Part shown: piece after piece, positions 34,524 through 42,962 of the stretch | Layout: each line of letters starts with the position of its first letter | How positions within the stretch are numbered: position 1 is the stretch's first letter | From: Nocardia jinanensis | GTDB taxonomy: Bacteria > Actinomycetota > Actinomycetes > Mycobacteriales > Mycobacteriaceae | Direction: 5' to 3' | Length of the DNA: 64,000 nucleotides | NCBI RefSeq assembly: GCF_014645735.1 | Contig: NZ_BMMH01000004.1 | Coordinates: forward strand, 331,380 to 395,379 | Program-made: the position numbers and the translations under genes | The notes under the pieces: generated by a model | What the model was told of the DNA's origin: nothing | Seen by the model: the letters and a program-made list of their open reading frames with translations, nothing else | Database searches by the model: none

Positions 34524-34712
34524 CTATAACTTCCAGTTTTGTCAGCAGGAATACCGCACCGGGATCGGGGGCGGTAGCCACCGTACCCGGACCCGTGATC
34601 GTCCGGGTTTGTGAGCTCTCACCGATTGCTTTCCGCGGACCGAAAACGGGTCGTGCACCGTGTCGGCGGATGGCGTCGACCCGTCAGTGCGGGAAGATCG
34701 GCCGCCCCCCGG

Positions 34713-35180
34713 CTACCTGTTCTCCACGGTTCTGGCGAGGATGCCGAGAGTGGCCCGCAGTCCGGCCTCGGGAATGATCGGGAAGATTCCCGCTTCCCGG
34801 TAGGGCTGCGCGATCTGACTCCAGTCGTAGTACGACGTCACCAGGGTGCCGATCTCGCTGGGCGCCAAGCGGTAGCCGTAGCGGTGTTCGATCGGCGGCT
34901 GGATTGTTCCGGAGATCGTCCACTCGATATGGGAGCCCTGTTCGAACGCGGTGATGATCACCGTGACGTCGTATTTCCCCATAGGGAAGTCGTTGAGCGA
35001 TTCACGATCCATATGCACGACGAACTCGTCCCCCACAGCGGTGACGAGCTCGCCTTCCGCGGACTGGAGCATGCCCGAACTGTCGATCGCCACATGACCT
35101 GCGGGCGAGCACAGCAGGGCGAAGATCTCGGCCGGTTGGGCCGCGATCTCGCGTTGGACCTCGAACCGTTCTTCACTCAT
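34713..35180 (-). CDS. SRPBCC-family protein (polyketide cyclase/dehydrase-like)
   Basis: The 155-residue START-like helix-grip protein (EVQREIAAQPAEIFALLCSP, SHIEWTISGTIQPP and DWSQIAQPYREAG) has a hydrophobic ligand cavity in this family. Some members are cyclases, others bind lipids. It lies upstream of accD in transcription order (accD follows at 34523), which may hint at lipid metabolism. The ATG at 35180 is chosen as the start because it fits the family N-terminus. No catalytic role is assigned. Confidence 0.8.
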   Translation of the reverse strand: MSEERFEVQREIAAQPAEIFALLCSPAGHVAIDSSGMLQSAEGELVTAVGDEFVVHMDRESLNDFPMGKYDVTVIITAFEQGSHIEWTISGTIQPPIEHRYGYRLAPSEIGTLVTSYYDWSQIAQPYREAGIFPIIPEAGLRATLGILARTVENR

Positions 35181-35339
35181 GAGAACCACCCTCGCACAAA
35201 TCGTCATGTGGCCGTCGACCGGCAGGGGCTCGTACCGCGGCGGCGAGGGTGGATCGCACCGTGTCGCAAGGCGATCCACCCTTCACGGGCACCGGGCCGG
35301 CCGTCCTACCGAGCCGGGCCTGTCCGAGTCGGGGCGTAT

Positions 35340-36035
35340 CTATCCGTGGTGGGCTTCGGCGGTGGCTTTGAGCTCGGCGAGCCAGGTCTCGAGACCGGCG
35401 CCGAGGAAGCCGGTGGAGGTGGGTACGTCCGCCTCGACCTGTGCGCCGTTCCAGTTCTCTTCGGTGCGCACCAGGACGCCGCCGTCGACCTCGGTGAAGT
35501 TCCAGACGTGTGTGCCGTTGTCGATGTGCACACCCTCGCCGACGGCGGGGCCGGTCCAGCGGATGCACTTGTTCTGCTCGAGCTGCTGGACCGAGGATGT
35601 GATGGACAGTGTGGTGGCGGGGGAGAGGGTGGTGGCCGGTACCGGAGTGGTCCACCGGAACTGCGAGCCCGGCTGCAACGGGCCCTGATCCAGGCGCTCG
35701 ATGGTCGCGACAGCCTGCTGCCACTCGGACCAGCGCGCGACATCGGTGTGCAGGTTCCACACAGTGCTCAACGGTGCGTTGATCACCGTCTCCGCGCGGT
35801 AGTGGATCGGGGCGGATTCGTCGATGCCCTGCCCTTGGCACGTGAGAGCCGCCGGGTCGGTGGGCGCGGCGGAGCCGGTGGGCGCGGCGCTCGGTGCTGC
35901 CCGGCCGGCCTCGGCGGGGCGAATGTCGTCATCGCTGCCGCATGCGCTGACGGCCGTCAGCGCGACCGCCGCGAGCGGGATCAGGAACAGGGCGCGGCGC
36001 TTACCGGACCGGCGGCGGATCTGCGAATTGGACAT
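35340..36035 (-). CDS. SRPBCC-domain lipoprotein
   Basis: The 231-residue protein has a lipoprotein signal peptide (RALFLIPLAAVALTAVSACG, with lipobox VSAC), a disordered linker, and an SRPBCC domain (VINAPLSTVWNLHTDVARWS, then WTGPAVGEGVHIDNGTHVWN). SRPBCC domains are normally cytoplasmic, so an exported lipid-anchored copy is uncommon and suggests binding of a hydrophobic ligand in the envelope. The ATG has GAGGAG five bases upstream. It diverges from the TetR gene at 36191, which probably regulates it. Confidence 0.8.
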   Translation of the reverse strand: MSNSQIRRRSGKRRALFLIPLAAVALTAVSACGSDDDIRPAEAGRAAPSAAPTGSAAPTDPAALTCQGQGIDESAPIHYRAETVINAPLSTVWNLHTDVARWSEWQQAVATIERLDQGPLQPGSQFRWTTPVPATTLSPATTLSITSSVQQLEQNKCIRWTGPAVGEGVHIDNGTHVWNFTEVDGGVLVRTEENWNGAQVEADVPTSTGFLGAGLETWLAELKATAEAHHG

Positions 36036-36190
36036 GGTCACTCCTCATTTCATGGGCCTGAGCCGACTGCCTCCGAGTTAGTGCCACTCGGATTAGTTAG
36101 AAGCTATAACGAACTTGTGTGAGTGTCAATAGTGAAAGTGATAGGGTCTAACAAGTGCGGAGACGATGACCGGACACAAGGAGGCCGACG
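36036..36190. promoter_or_regulatory. Divergent promoter region with a GTTA...TAAC element
   Basis: This 155-bp AT-richer intergenic stretch lies between the SRPBCC lipoprotein and the TetR gene. The imperfect palindrome GTTAGAAGCTATAAC (36096-36110) is a candidate TetR operator. It should serve both divergent genes. Confidence 0.45.
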
Positions 36191-36859
36191 ATGGGAGCCA
36201 GGGCAACGGGTTCGCGCGAGCGCTATCGGACCCAGGTGCGCGAGGAGATCAAGCAGTACGCGTGGGAGCAGATCGCCACGGCCGGTGTCTCCGCGCTGTC
36301 GCTCAATGCGATCGCCAAACAGGTGGGTATGAGCGGCCCCGCCCTGTACCGCTATTTCGCCAGTCGCGACGAATTGATCACCGAACTCATCCGCGACGCC
36401 TACCGAAGCCTCGCCGACGCCCTGGAAGCCGAACTCGACTCCGGGTCCGGCGTATCCGGCCTGGCCTACGCGGTGCGGGACTGGGCCCTGCGCGACCCGC
36501 AGCGGTACTTCCTCATCTACGGCACGCCCCTCCCCGGCTACCACGCACCCGAGGACACCACCGCGATCTCGAACCGGATCATGGTGGTGCTGCTCACGGC
36601 CTTCTCCGCACTACCTCCGGCGCCGCAGCCGACACCTTTCGACGTCCACCTCGAAAGCTATCGCCGATGGGCGGGCGACGCCTCTGTACCGGCGTCGACG
36701 TTGCGCCGCGCGTTGTCCTTCTGGACCCGGCTGCACGGCGTCCTCTCCCTCGAACTCGCCGGTCAATTCACCGGAATGGAGTTCGACCCCGCCCTCCTGT
36801 TCGCCGACGAGCTGAACACCCTTCTTCCCGCCGGCCCGACAGGCTCGTCCGGGTCCTGA
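36191..36859 (+). CDS. TetR-family regulator with WHG-type C-terminal domain
   Basis: The 222-residue repressor has an N-terminal helix-turn-helix (IATAGVSALSLNAIAKQVGM, then SGPALYRYFASRDELITELI) and a C-terminal domain with a WTRLHGVLSLELAGQF motif typical of TetR_C_33 (WHG domain) proteins. The start ATG lies just after AGGAGGCCGACG, a strong SD. It is divergent from the SRPBCC lipoprotein gene and is probably its regulator. The epoxide-hydrolase-like gene lies downstream on the opposite strand. Confidence 0.9.
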   Translation: MGARATGSRERYRTQVREEIKQYAWEQIATAGVSALSLNAIAKQVGMSGPALYRYFASRDELITELIRDAYRSLADALEAELDSGSGVSGLAYAVRDWALRDPQRYFLIYGTPLPGYHAPEDTTAISNRIMVVLLTAFSALPPAPQPTPFDVHLESYRRWAGDASVPASTLRRALSFWTRLHGVLSLELAGQFTGMEFDPALLFADELNTLLPAGPTGSSGS

Positions 36860-36907
36860 ACCGCCGAGAGCCCCGCGACCACCGAGCGGATCATGCCTCC
36901 CCGGTGC

Positions 36908-38014
36908 TCATCGGTCGCCGAAGAAGGCCCGGATATCGTCGACGAGGAGTGCGGGCTGCTCCTGGGCCAGGTAGGCGCCGGCCTTGTCGATCTCGGTCCA
37001 GCGGGCCACCGTTGTGTCGCGGTCGGCGAATCGGCGGACGGTGACATCGCCCGCCGCGACGACGAACGCGGTCGGCACGGTCACCTGCGGCTTGGGCGCC
37101 CACGCTGTCGGGTCGTGGGCCAGGTCGTGGTAGCTCTGTGCGATCGAGCCCGATGTGGCGGTGAACCATTGAACGCTGACATCGGTGAGCATCCGGTCCC
37201 GGGAGATCGCCTGTTCGGGCAGGTCGGCCTGCGGGTCGCTCCACTCTTTGAATTTCTCCACCACCCAGGCCAGCAACCCGATCGGCGAATCGTCGAGACC
37301 GTGCGCGATGGTCTGCGGTCTGGTCGACATGATGATGTTGAACCCGATCCCGTCCCGCATGAATGTGTCGATCGTCGCCATCCGTCGTTGCTCGTCCTCG
37401 GTCAGACCGTCGACGTTCTCGTCCGGCATCGCGACGTAGGCGTTGACGTGCAGGCCGGTCAGCCGGTCCGGCACCTGGCGGCCCAGTTCGAGGGACAGGT
37501 TCGCCCCGCCTCCACCGCCGTGCGAGCCGAACCGGTCGTAGCCCAGCCGTGTCATCAACTCGGCGAATGCGGCCGCGGTGCGCGGCACGGTCCAGCCGGT
37601 ATCGGTCAGCGGAGTGGAGAACCCGAAACCGGGCATGAACGGGATCACCAGGTGGAAGTCGCGCGAGAGCGGCTCGATCACATCGAGCAAACCCATTGCG
37701 CCACCCGGGTTGTCGTGCAGCAGCAACAGCGCTTTCGCTTCCGGCCGCTCGTTGCGGATGTGCTTGAAGTGGATCCGCTGACCGTCGATCTCGGTGGTGA
37801 ACTGCGGCCACCGGTTCAGCTCCGCCTCGGCCTTGCGCCAGTCGAATTCATCCCTCCAGTAGTCGGCCAGCCCGCGCAGGTAATCCACCGGGACTCCGCG
37901 GCTCCAGTCCGCGCCCGGCAGGGCGGGCGTCCAGCGAGCCCGGGCCAGACGCTCGCGGAGATCGTCCAGATCCGGCTGCGGAATATCGACAACGAAGGGG
38001 TGGATGGCGCTCAT
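36908..38014 (-). CDS. Epoxide hydrolase-like protein lacking catalytic residues
   Basis: The 368-residue protein has the epoxide hydrolase N-terminal domain (DLDDLRERLARARWTPALPG, VDYLRGLADYWRDEFDWRKA) and the alpha/beta hydrolase fold. Three key sites differ from active enzymes. The oxyanion HGWPGS motif is LLHDNPGG. The nucleophile GGDWG is SHGGGGGANLSLELG, with Asp replaced by Gly. The catalytic His (GGHF) is replaced in AGAYLAQEQP. This implies loss of the usual hydrolase activity, perhaps giving a binding protein or a different lyase-type role. The gene is transcribed from a promoter with GGAATATTCC-type palindromes upstream. Confidence 0.85.
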   Translation of the reverse strand: MSAIHPFVVDIPQPDLDDLRERLARARWTPALPGADWSRGVPVDYLRGLADYWRDEFDWRKAEAELNRWPQFTTEIDGQRIHFKHIRNERPEAKALLLLHDNPGGAMGLLDVIEPLSRDFHLVIPFMPGFGFSTPLTDTGWTVPRTAAAFAELMTRLGYDRFGSHGGGGGANLSLELGRQVPDRLTGLHVNAYVAMPDENVDGLTEDEQRRMATIDTFMRDGIGFNIIMSTRPQTIAHGLDDSPIGLLAWVVEKFKEWSDPQADLPEQAISRDRMLTDVSVQWFTATSGSIAQSYHDLAHDPTAWAPKPQVTVPTAFVVAAGDVTVRRFADRDTTVARWTEIDKAGAYLAQEQPALLVDDIRAFFGDR

Positions 38015-38031
38015 GAGTTCTCCTTTGGAAC

Positions 38032-38075
38032 GGAATGTTTCCTTCCGTCATTACTATAGCGGAATATTCCGTTCC
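38032..38075. promoter_or_regulatory. Paired palindromes upstream of the epoxide hydrolase-like gene
   Basis: CGGAATATTCCG (38060-38071) is a perfect 12-bp palindrome. A related imperfect site, CGGAATGTTTCCTTCCG, starts at 38031. Two GGAA..TTCC sites 25-30 bp apart suggest binding of a dimeric repressor. The regulator is not identified. Confidence 0.5.
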
Positions 38076-38106
38076 GTTTCAAGTCCGGACTCGTGACGCG
38101 TGCTCG

Positions 38107-38230
38107 ATGCCGTGTTCCACCGTTACTCGGACCGCCGACCGTTTCGAGATCGCCGATCTGTTCACCCGCTTCGCTCGTCTACCCGACGAGCGGCGGTGGG
38201 ACGACACCGGCACCATTTTCACCGGGTGCG
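38107..38230 (+). pseudogene. Truncated SnoaL-like fragment
   Basis: About 40 residues (TADRFEIADLFTRFARLPDE, then RRWDDTGTIF) match the N-terminus of SnoaL-like/NTF2-fold proteins. The reading breaks off into unrelated sequence within 50 bases of the SDR gene end. This is an apparent 3'-deleted remnant, and a start at ATG 38107 is possible. Confidence 0.55.
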
Positions 38231-38260
38231 GTGCGCCCCGCTCCGGTGGCAGCGCCGCGG

Positions 38261-39205
38261 TCAGTCGATGGGGAATGTGGTCCGGGAGAGCTGCTCGGAG
38301 ATCTCCCAGATGCGAGCGGCGTCCTCGGCGCTGCGCAGCGGCGGGTACAGCCGTTGTTCGGCGGGCGGGCCGCCGAGGTGGCCGGGGCCGCCGGGTCCGT
38401 AGAGGCGGCCGGCTTCGGCGCCGGGGTCGGTCGCGGCCAGGAGGGCGGGCAGTGTCGCGGTGTCGACGGTGCCGAGCAGGATGCCACGGGCCGAGAGCGC
38501 CCGGATCAGGCGGACCTGGGGGGTGTCGCGGTTCCGGCCGAGCTCGGGGCGGGCGGCCAGGAGGCTGGTCGGGGCTACTCCGGGGTGGGAGAGGTTGCTC
38601 GTGATGGTCCAGCCACGGGCCTTGCTACGGCGGTCCAGCTCGAGAGCGAACAGGCCGAATGCGATCTTCGACTGGCTGTAGGCGCGCTGCCCGTTGTAGC
38701 CGCGATCCCAGTTCAGGTCGTCCCAGTTGATCGTGCCACTCCGCGCGGCGATGCTGATCTGTGAGGTCACCCGGGCGTGGCCGGCGCGCAGCAGCGGAAG
38801 AATATGCCCTACGAGGGCGAAGTGGCCGAGGTAGTTGGTGCCGAACTGGAGCTCGAACCCGTCGGCCGTGGTCTGCCGGGTCGGCGGGGTCATCACTCCG
38901 GCGTTGTTGACGAGGAGGTGGACGGGCTGCCCCTCCTCACGCAGGGCGTGGCCGAGGGCCACGACCGACGCCAGCGAAGACAGGTCGAGACTGCGCAGCG
39001 AGAGCTTCGCGTCCGGGTGACGCTGCCGGATCCTCGCGATCGCGTCCTCGCCCTTCCCGGGGTTCCGGACGGGCATGATCACCTCCGCGCCGGCCCCGGC
39101 CAGTCGCGCGGCGATACCCGTTCCCATCCCGTCGCTGGCGCCGGTGACGATCGCGCGTTTTCCGGACAGGTCGGGCACGGTGATATCGATGGGTCGACGT
39201 GGCAT
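38261..39205 (-). CDS. Short-chain dehydrogenase/reductase (SDR)
   Basis: The 314-residue NAD(P)-dependent oxidoreductase resembles retinol-dehydrogenase-like SDRs. The cofactor motif is [24 protein letters not shown] is present ([14 protein letters not shown]); and the active-site pair is YSQSK ([20 protein letters not shown]). The ATG has GAGGAG seven bases upstream. The substrate is unknown. It diverges from the XRE/MmyB-type regulator at 39443, and the same arrangement occurs twice more in this window. Confidence 0.9.
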   Translation of the reverse strand: MPRRPIDITVPDLSGKRAIVTGASDGMGTGIAARLAGAGAEVIMPVRNPGKGEDAIARIRQRHPDAKLSLRSLDLSSLASVVALGHALREEGQPVHLLVNNAGVMTPPTRQTTADGFELQFGTNYLGHFALVGHILPLLRAGHARVTSQISIAARSGTINWDDLNWDRGYNGQRAYSQSKIAFGLFALELDRRSKARGWTITSNLSHPGVAPTSLLAARPELGRNRDTPQVRLIRALSARGILLGTVDTATLPALLAATDPGAEAGRLYGPGGPGHLGGPPAEQRLYPPLRSAEDAARIWEISEQLSRTTFPID

Positions 39206-39442
39206 TGTTCTGCTCCTCGTATCGGTGTGGGCTGTGGCGCGCTCGGGCCGCCCGGGTCGTTCGTCGGCTTCCACACCCGGGCCACGTCATCGAGCGTGGG
39301 CCGAGAGCAGCGGCTTATCCAGGACCTCTCGATCACAGGTTCGCCAGGTCACCTGTCGACGCGGACGGGGGGATCGGCGATCCGTGGATACCGCTGCTCG
39401 CGGGCGGTAGAAACGAAGCAGGACCCGAGTAGAAGGAGCGCC

Positions 39443-40282
39443 ATGATCGACCGCACCGGGCTGGCGGAGTTTCTCCGTAATCGGCGTGGGGCACTGCAAC
39501 CCGAAGATGTCGGTCTCCCGCGCGGCCCACGTCGCAGGACCGATGGGTTGCGGCGCGAGGAAGTCGCGGCCCTGTGCCATATGTCGGCCGATTACTACTC
39601 CCGGCTCGAGCGGGGACGCGGTCCGCAGCCGTCGCCCCAGATGCTCGTATCGATCGCCCAGGGGCTGCACCTGTCGCTCGACGAGCGGGATCACCTGTTC
39701 CGTCTCGCCGGCCACAACCCGCCGACACGAGGGGTGTACAGCGAGCACATCAGCCCCGGCTTGCTGCGCGTCCTCGATCGCCTGAACGACACACCCGCCG
39801 AGATAGTCACCGAACTGGGCGAGACCCTGCGGCAGTCTCCGATGGGTGTCACGCTCACCGGAGACTCGACCCGCTACACCGGGCCCGCCCGCAGTATCGG
39901 CTTCCGATGGTTCACCGACCCCGCCGCCCGGGAGTTCTACGCGCCGGAAGAACATGCGTTTCTCACCCGGATGTACACCGCGGGGCTGCGCGAGATCGCC
40001 ACCCTCCGTGGCCCCGATTCCCGAGCCGCGGAACTCGCCGACCTGCTCCTCGCGCGCAGCGCGGAGTTCCGGCGGGTGTGGGACGACCACGAGATCGGGA
40101 TACGCCCCCGCGATGTCAAGCACTTCGTCCACCCCGAGGTCGGCCCCCTGGAGCTGACCTGTCAGCGGCTCGTCGACCCGGGCCAGGCGCATATGCTTCT
40201 CGTGTACACCGCCGTCCCCGGCAGCGAGAGCTACGACAAACTCCAGGTGCTATCCGTTATCGGAGCGCAGGTACTCGGCTGA
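39443..40282 (+). CDS. XRE-family regulator with MmyB-like ligand domain (copy 1)
   Basis: The 279-residue regulator has an N-terminal helix-turn-helix (LRREEVAALCHMSADYYSRL) and a C-terminal MmyB-like PAS-type domain (WFTDPAAREFYAPEEHAF, then HPEVGPLELTCQRLV). These proteins typically repress a divergent oxidoreductase gene and respond to a small hydrophobic ligand. The ATG has AAGGAG five to six bases upstream. It is divergent from the SDR gene at 38261-39205. Confidence 0.92.
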   Translation: MIDRTGLAEFLRNRRGALQPEDVGLPRGPRRRTDGLRREEVAALCHMSADYYSRLERGRGPQPSPQMLVSIAQGLHLSLDERDHLFRLAGHNPPTRGVYSEHISPGLLRVLDRLNDTPAEIVTELGETLRQSPMGVTLTGDSTRYTGPARSIGFRWFTDPAAREFYAPEEHAFLTRMYTAGLREIATLRGPDSRAAELADLLLARSAEFRRVWDDHEIGIRPRDVKHFVHPEVGPLELTCQRLVDPGQAHMLLVYTAVPGSESYDKLQVLSVIGAQVLG

Positions 40283-40565
40283 CGCCGAACTGCGCGGGCC
40301 CGAGTTCGACCGATACATCAGCCGCGGGTTTCGATTCGCAGGTCGCCGGCGGTCATATTCCGGATGTGATCACTGGCGAGCATAGGGTGCGGGAAGCCGA
40401 GTTCGATCGCGCCGGCCTCGTCGTGGCGGGCCGGTCGGGGGTCGGTGAAGTCGACCTCCGGGCGCCCAGATCGTCCTCCGGCCGCGGGGTACGGGCCCCG
40501 ATGATCGGTGCCGTCACACCCGGGTTCTGTAGTGTCCAGGCCGGCCCGACCCGGCCGGCGTCCGG
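40283..40565. other. Short intergenic region
   Basis: No complete gene was seen. A minus-strand frame containing RHDEAGAIELGFPHPMLASD and continuing to ...DLRIETRG has a protein-like look and may be a small remnant. Evidence is weak. Confidence 0.25.
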
Positions 40566-41099
40566 TCACCGGACTTTCGGTTGCACCCATCTGCGTATCG
40601 CGTCGAGAGTTGTTTCGGGCGAGGTGTTGAAACAGTACTTCACTCCCGGCGAGAGTGCGTTGACCACATTGACGATTCGCTCGAACAGCAGAGTGTGCTC
40701 GGGACTCACCCGCAACCCGGCGCCGATCATCACGACCGCGAAGGGCGTGTCCGCAGCGCACCCGCGGAGTACGGTTTCCGCTGTATCGGGATCTGCGGGT
40801 AGCAGACACGACACCACATCGAGCCCCGCATCGTGCAACGCGCGATCTCCCGCGGCGATCCTCGCGGTGAGTGTCTCCTCGTCCAGACCTGGTATCCGAC
40901 TGTAGTCGAGTGCGGTGGGGTGTAACCCGACGGACAATATGGTCGTCGTCCCGCTGGTGACATTCATCGTGTCTGTGTCCTCCTGTTTCGAAATCCGGAT
41001 GAATACAGCTGTGACCGCGACGATCAGTAGCGCGACGCCTATTACGATCAGCCTGGTTCGCGGGCCCGGTCGCCGGCCGGAGTGATCGCCGATCACCAT
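40566..41099 (-). CDS. Hypothetical single-pass membrane protein
   Basis: The 177-residue protein has an N-terminal transmembrane helix (RLIVIGVALLIVAVTAVFIR) followed by a soluble alpha/beta domain with a repeated DP/GA pattern (ALDYSRIPGLDEETLTARIA, then VVMIGAGLRVSPEHTLLFER). The start ATG overlaps the stop of the upstream SDR gene (ATGGTGA), so the two are translationally coupled. It might be a partner of that SDR. An internal ATG at about 40968 would remove the helix. I do not recognise the family. Confidence 0.65.
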   Translation of the reverse strand: MVIGDHSGRRPGPRTRLIVIGVALLIVAVTAVFIRISKQEDTDTMNVTSGTTTILSVGLHPTALDYSRIPGLDEETLTARIAAGDRALHDAGLDVVSCLLPADPDTAETVLRGCAADTPFAVVMIGAGLRVSPEHTLLFERIVNVVNALSPGVKYCFNTSPETTLDAIRRWVQPKVR

Positions 41100-41821
41100 G
41101 GGGTGCGACCGTTGCGGTCGAAGAAGCCACCCGTGGGCCCGGTGGACTCGATGCCGGCCAGATCGACAATGGCATCTGTACCCTCGGTGACCGTCTGGAA
41201 GCCGGTGTGACCGGTGAGGTCGGTCGCCGTGTAACCGGGGTCGACGGCATTGATCCGGATATCGGGGAGAGCGCGAGCATACTGGCTGGTGATCATGTTG
41301 AGCGCGGCTTTCGATGCCGGGTACCCGAGCGTGGGCCGCACGAGGCCGGCCAGGGCCGGGTCGGTCATGGTCGCTATGGATCCCATCCCACTGGACACCA
41401 TGACGATCCTGGGATTCGGGCTGGCGCGCAGCAGCGGCAGAAACGCGTTCGTCACCCGAACAGCGCCGAGGACGTTGGTTTCGAACACGGCCCCGAGGTC
41501 GTCGGCCGGTGTCTCCGCCGGCGGGGTCGACGGCCCACCGACACCAGCGTTGTTGACGAGGACGTCCAGCTGCCGAGTGCGAGTCGTCACGAGATCGAGG
41601 GCCTTCTCCACTGATTCGTCGCTGGTGACGTCCATCGGGACGAATTCTGCTCGCAAGCCCGCCCGAGTCAACTCTCGTACTGCCGTGGTGCCGCGGTCGA
41701 TGTCTCGCGCGGCCAGGAACACCTGCCAGCCCATAGTCGCGAACCGCCGTACGGCTTCTCGCCCCAGCCCCTTGTTCGCCCCGGTGACCAGAACAGTCGT
41801 CGCGATCGCGGTAGTTGTCAT
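41093..41821 (-). CDS. Short-chain dehydrogenase/reductase (SDR)
   Basis: The 242-residue classical SDR has the NAD(P) site VLVTGANKGLGREAVRRF, NNAG in LDVLVNNAGVGGPSTP, and the catalytic segment YPASKAALNMITSQYARALP (Tyr and Lys). The length is typical. The gene is divergent from the XRE regulator at 41923, and its end overlaps the start of the coupled membrane protein gene. The substrate is unknown. Confidence 0.92.
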   Translation of the reverse strand: MTTTAIATTVLVTGANKGLGREAVRRFATMGWQVFLAARDIDRGTTAVRELTRAGLRAEFVPMDVTSDESVEKALDLVTTRTRQLDVLVNNAGVGGPSTPPAETPADDLGAVFETNVLGAVRVTNAFLPLLRASPNPRIVMVSSGMGSIATMTDPALAGLVRPTLGYPASKAALNMITSQYARALPDIRINAVDPGYTATDLTGHTGFQTVTEGTDAIVDLAGIESTGPTGGFFDRNGRTPW

Positions 41822-41922
41822 ACCTGCAGCATCGCGATCGTCGAACCGTCTCGCCAGGACCGCTCACCCATGGGACCGGCAGTACCATTCCGTCGATCGG
41901 ATACCGAGGGCACGATGGAACA

Positions 41923-42765
41923 ATGAACAGAGCCGAGCTCGCGTCCGTGCTGCGTACCGCGCGCTCCCGGATCAAACCCGGGGATGTCGGACTGCCGTCG
42001 GGACAGCGCCGTCAGGTTCCCGGACTGCGGCGTGAAGAGGTCGCCCACCTGGCGGGGCTCAGTGTCGACTACATCGTGCGGCTCGAGCAGGGACGGGGGC
42101 CGAAACCCTCCGCGCACGTGCTGGGCGCGCTGACCCGTGCCCTGCGCTTCAACGACGAAGACCGCGATCTGGTGTTCCGGCTCAGCGGCTGTGAACCGCC
42201 GCACGAGGGATATGTCCCGACACTGGTGAGTTCCAGCGCGCTCCGGACGATGGACCGGATCACCGGCCACGCGGTGCTGGTGCTATCGGCCAAATCGGAT
42301 GTGCTCGTGTGGAACCCACTCGCTGCCGCGCTGCTCGGAGACTTCTCCGAATGGCCGCCGCCCCGCCGGAACCTCATCTGGCAGCGATTCCTCGGCGGCG
42401 GCCTCGACCGGGTCGTACGGACGCCGGAAGAGGAGGCGGATTCCGCCGCTCACTGCGTGGGTTGTCTCCGCACGGCGCAGGCCCGGTATCCGGAAGATCC
42501 GGATCTCATGCGTCTCGTCGCCGAGTTACGCACCGGCAGTGGATGGTTCGATGATCTGTGGTGCGCTGGGCGGTCCGGTTCGATCCGCGCCACGACCGCG
42601 ACGATCGACCACCCCGAGTTCGGCATGCTCACTCTCGACTGCGACACCCTTCTGGTACCGGACACCGACCAGACGTTCGTCATCTACTCGGCCCCGCCGG
42701 ACACACCGGAAGCCACCGCGATGGACCTCATGCGTATCACGGGGATCGAACGATTCACCTATTGA
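41923..42765 (+). CDS. XRE-family regulator with MmyB-like ligand domain (copy 2)
   Basis: The 280-residue regulator shares the helix-turn-helix (LRREEVAHLAGLSVDYIVRL) and the MmyB-like C-terminal domain (NLIWQRFLGGGLDRVVRTPE, DHPEFGMLTLDCDTLLVP) with the copy at 39443. It is divergent from the SDR gene at 41093-41821, with about 100 bp between the starts. It presumably represses the SDR operon in the absence of ligand. Confidence 0.9.
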   Translation: MNRAELASVLRTARSRIKPGDVGLPSGQRRQVPGLRREEVAHLAGLSVDYIVRLEQGRGPKPSAHVLGALTRALRFNDEDRDLVFRLSGCEPPHEGYVPTLVSSSALRTMDRITGHAVLVLSAKSDVLVWNPLAAALLGDFSEWPPPRRNLIWQRFLGGGLDRVVRTPEEEADSAAHCVGCLRTAQARYPEDPDLMRLVAELRTGSGWFDDLWCAGRSGSIRATTATIDHPEFGMLTLDCDTLLVPDTDQTFVIYSAPPDTPEATAMDLMRITGIERFTY

Positions 42766-42962
42766 GCGCAGGCATATCACTCGGCAACGACATCTGCGAA
42801 ATATCGGCCCCCGCACTCCGCCGCACCCGGCCGATGTTCGGGTGATGGACTTTGCCGAGCCGGCCCGGATGTCGGACTCGTCGCCGGACATCTGGACTCG
42901 GCGGACTCGCAGAGGGGGCAGCCATCGTGTGTCGCCGCCGCCGTCGGATATAACCACACCGG

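Noticed and set aside
32688..34529. 613-codon plus-strand frame antisense to accD
   Set aside because: The accD gene is unambiguous on the minus strand; this frame is a high-GC shadow.
36893..38059. 388-codon plus-strand frame antisense to the epoxide hydrolase-like gene
   Set aside because: It is antisense to a gene with a recognisable domain and has no coding features of its own.
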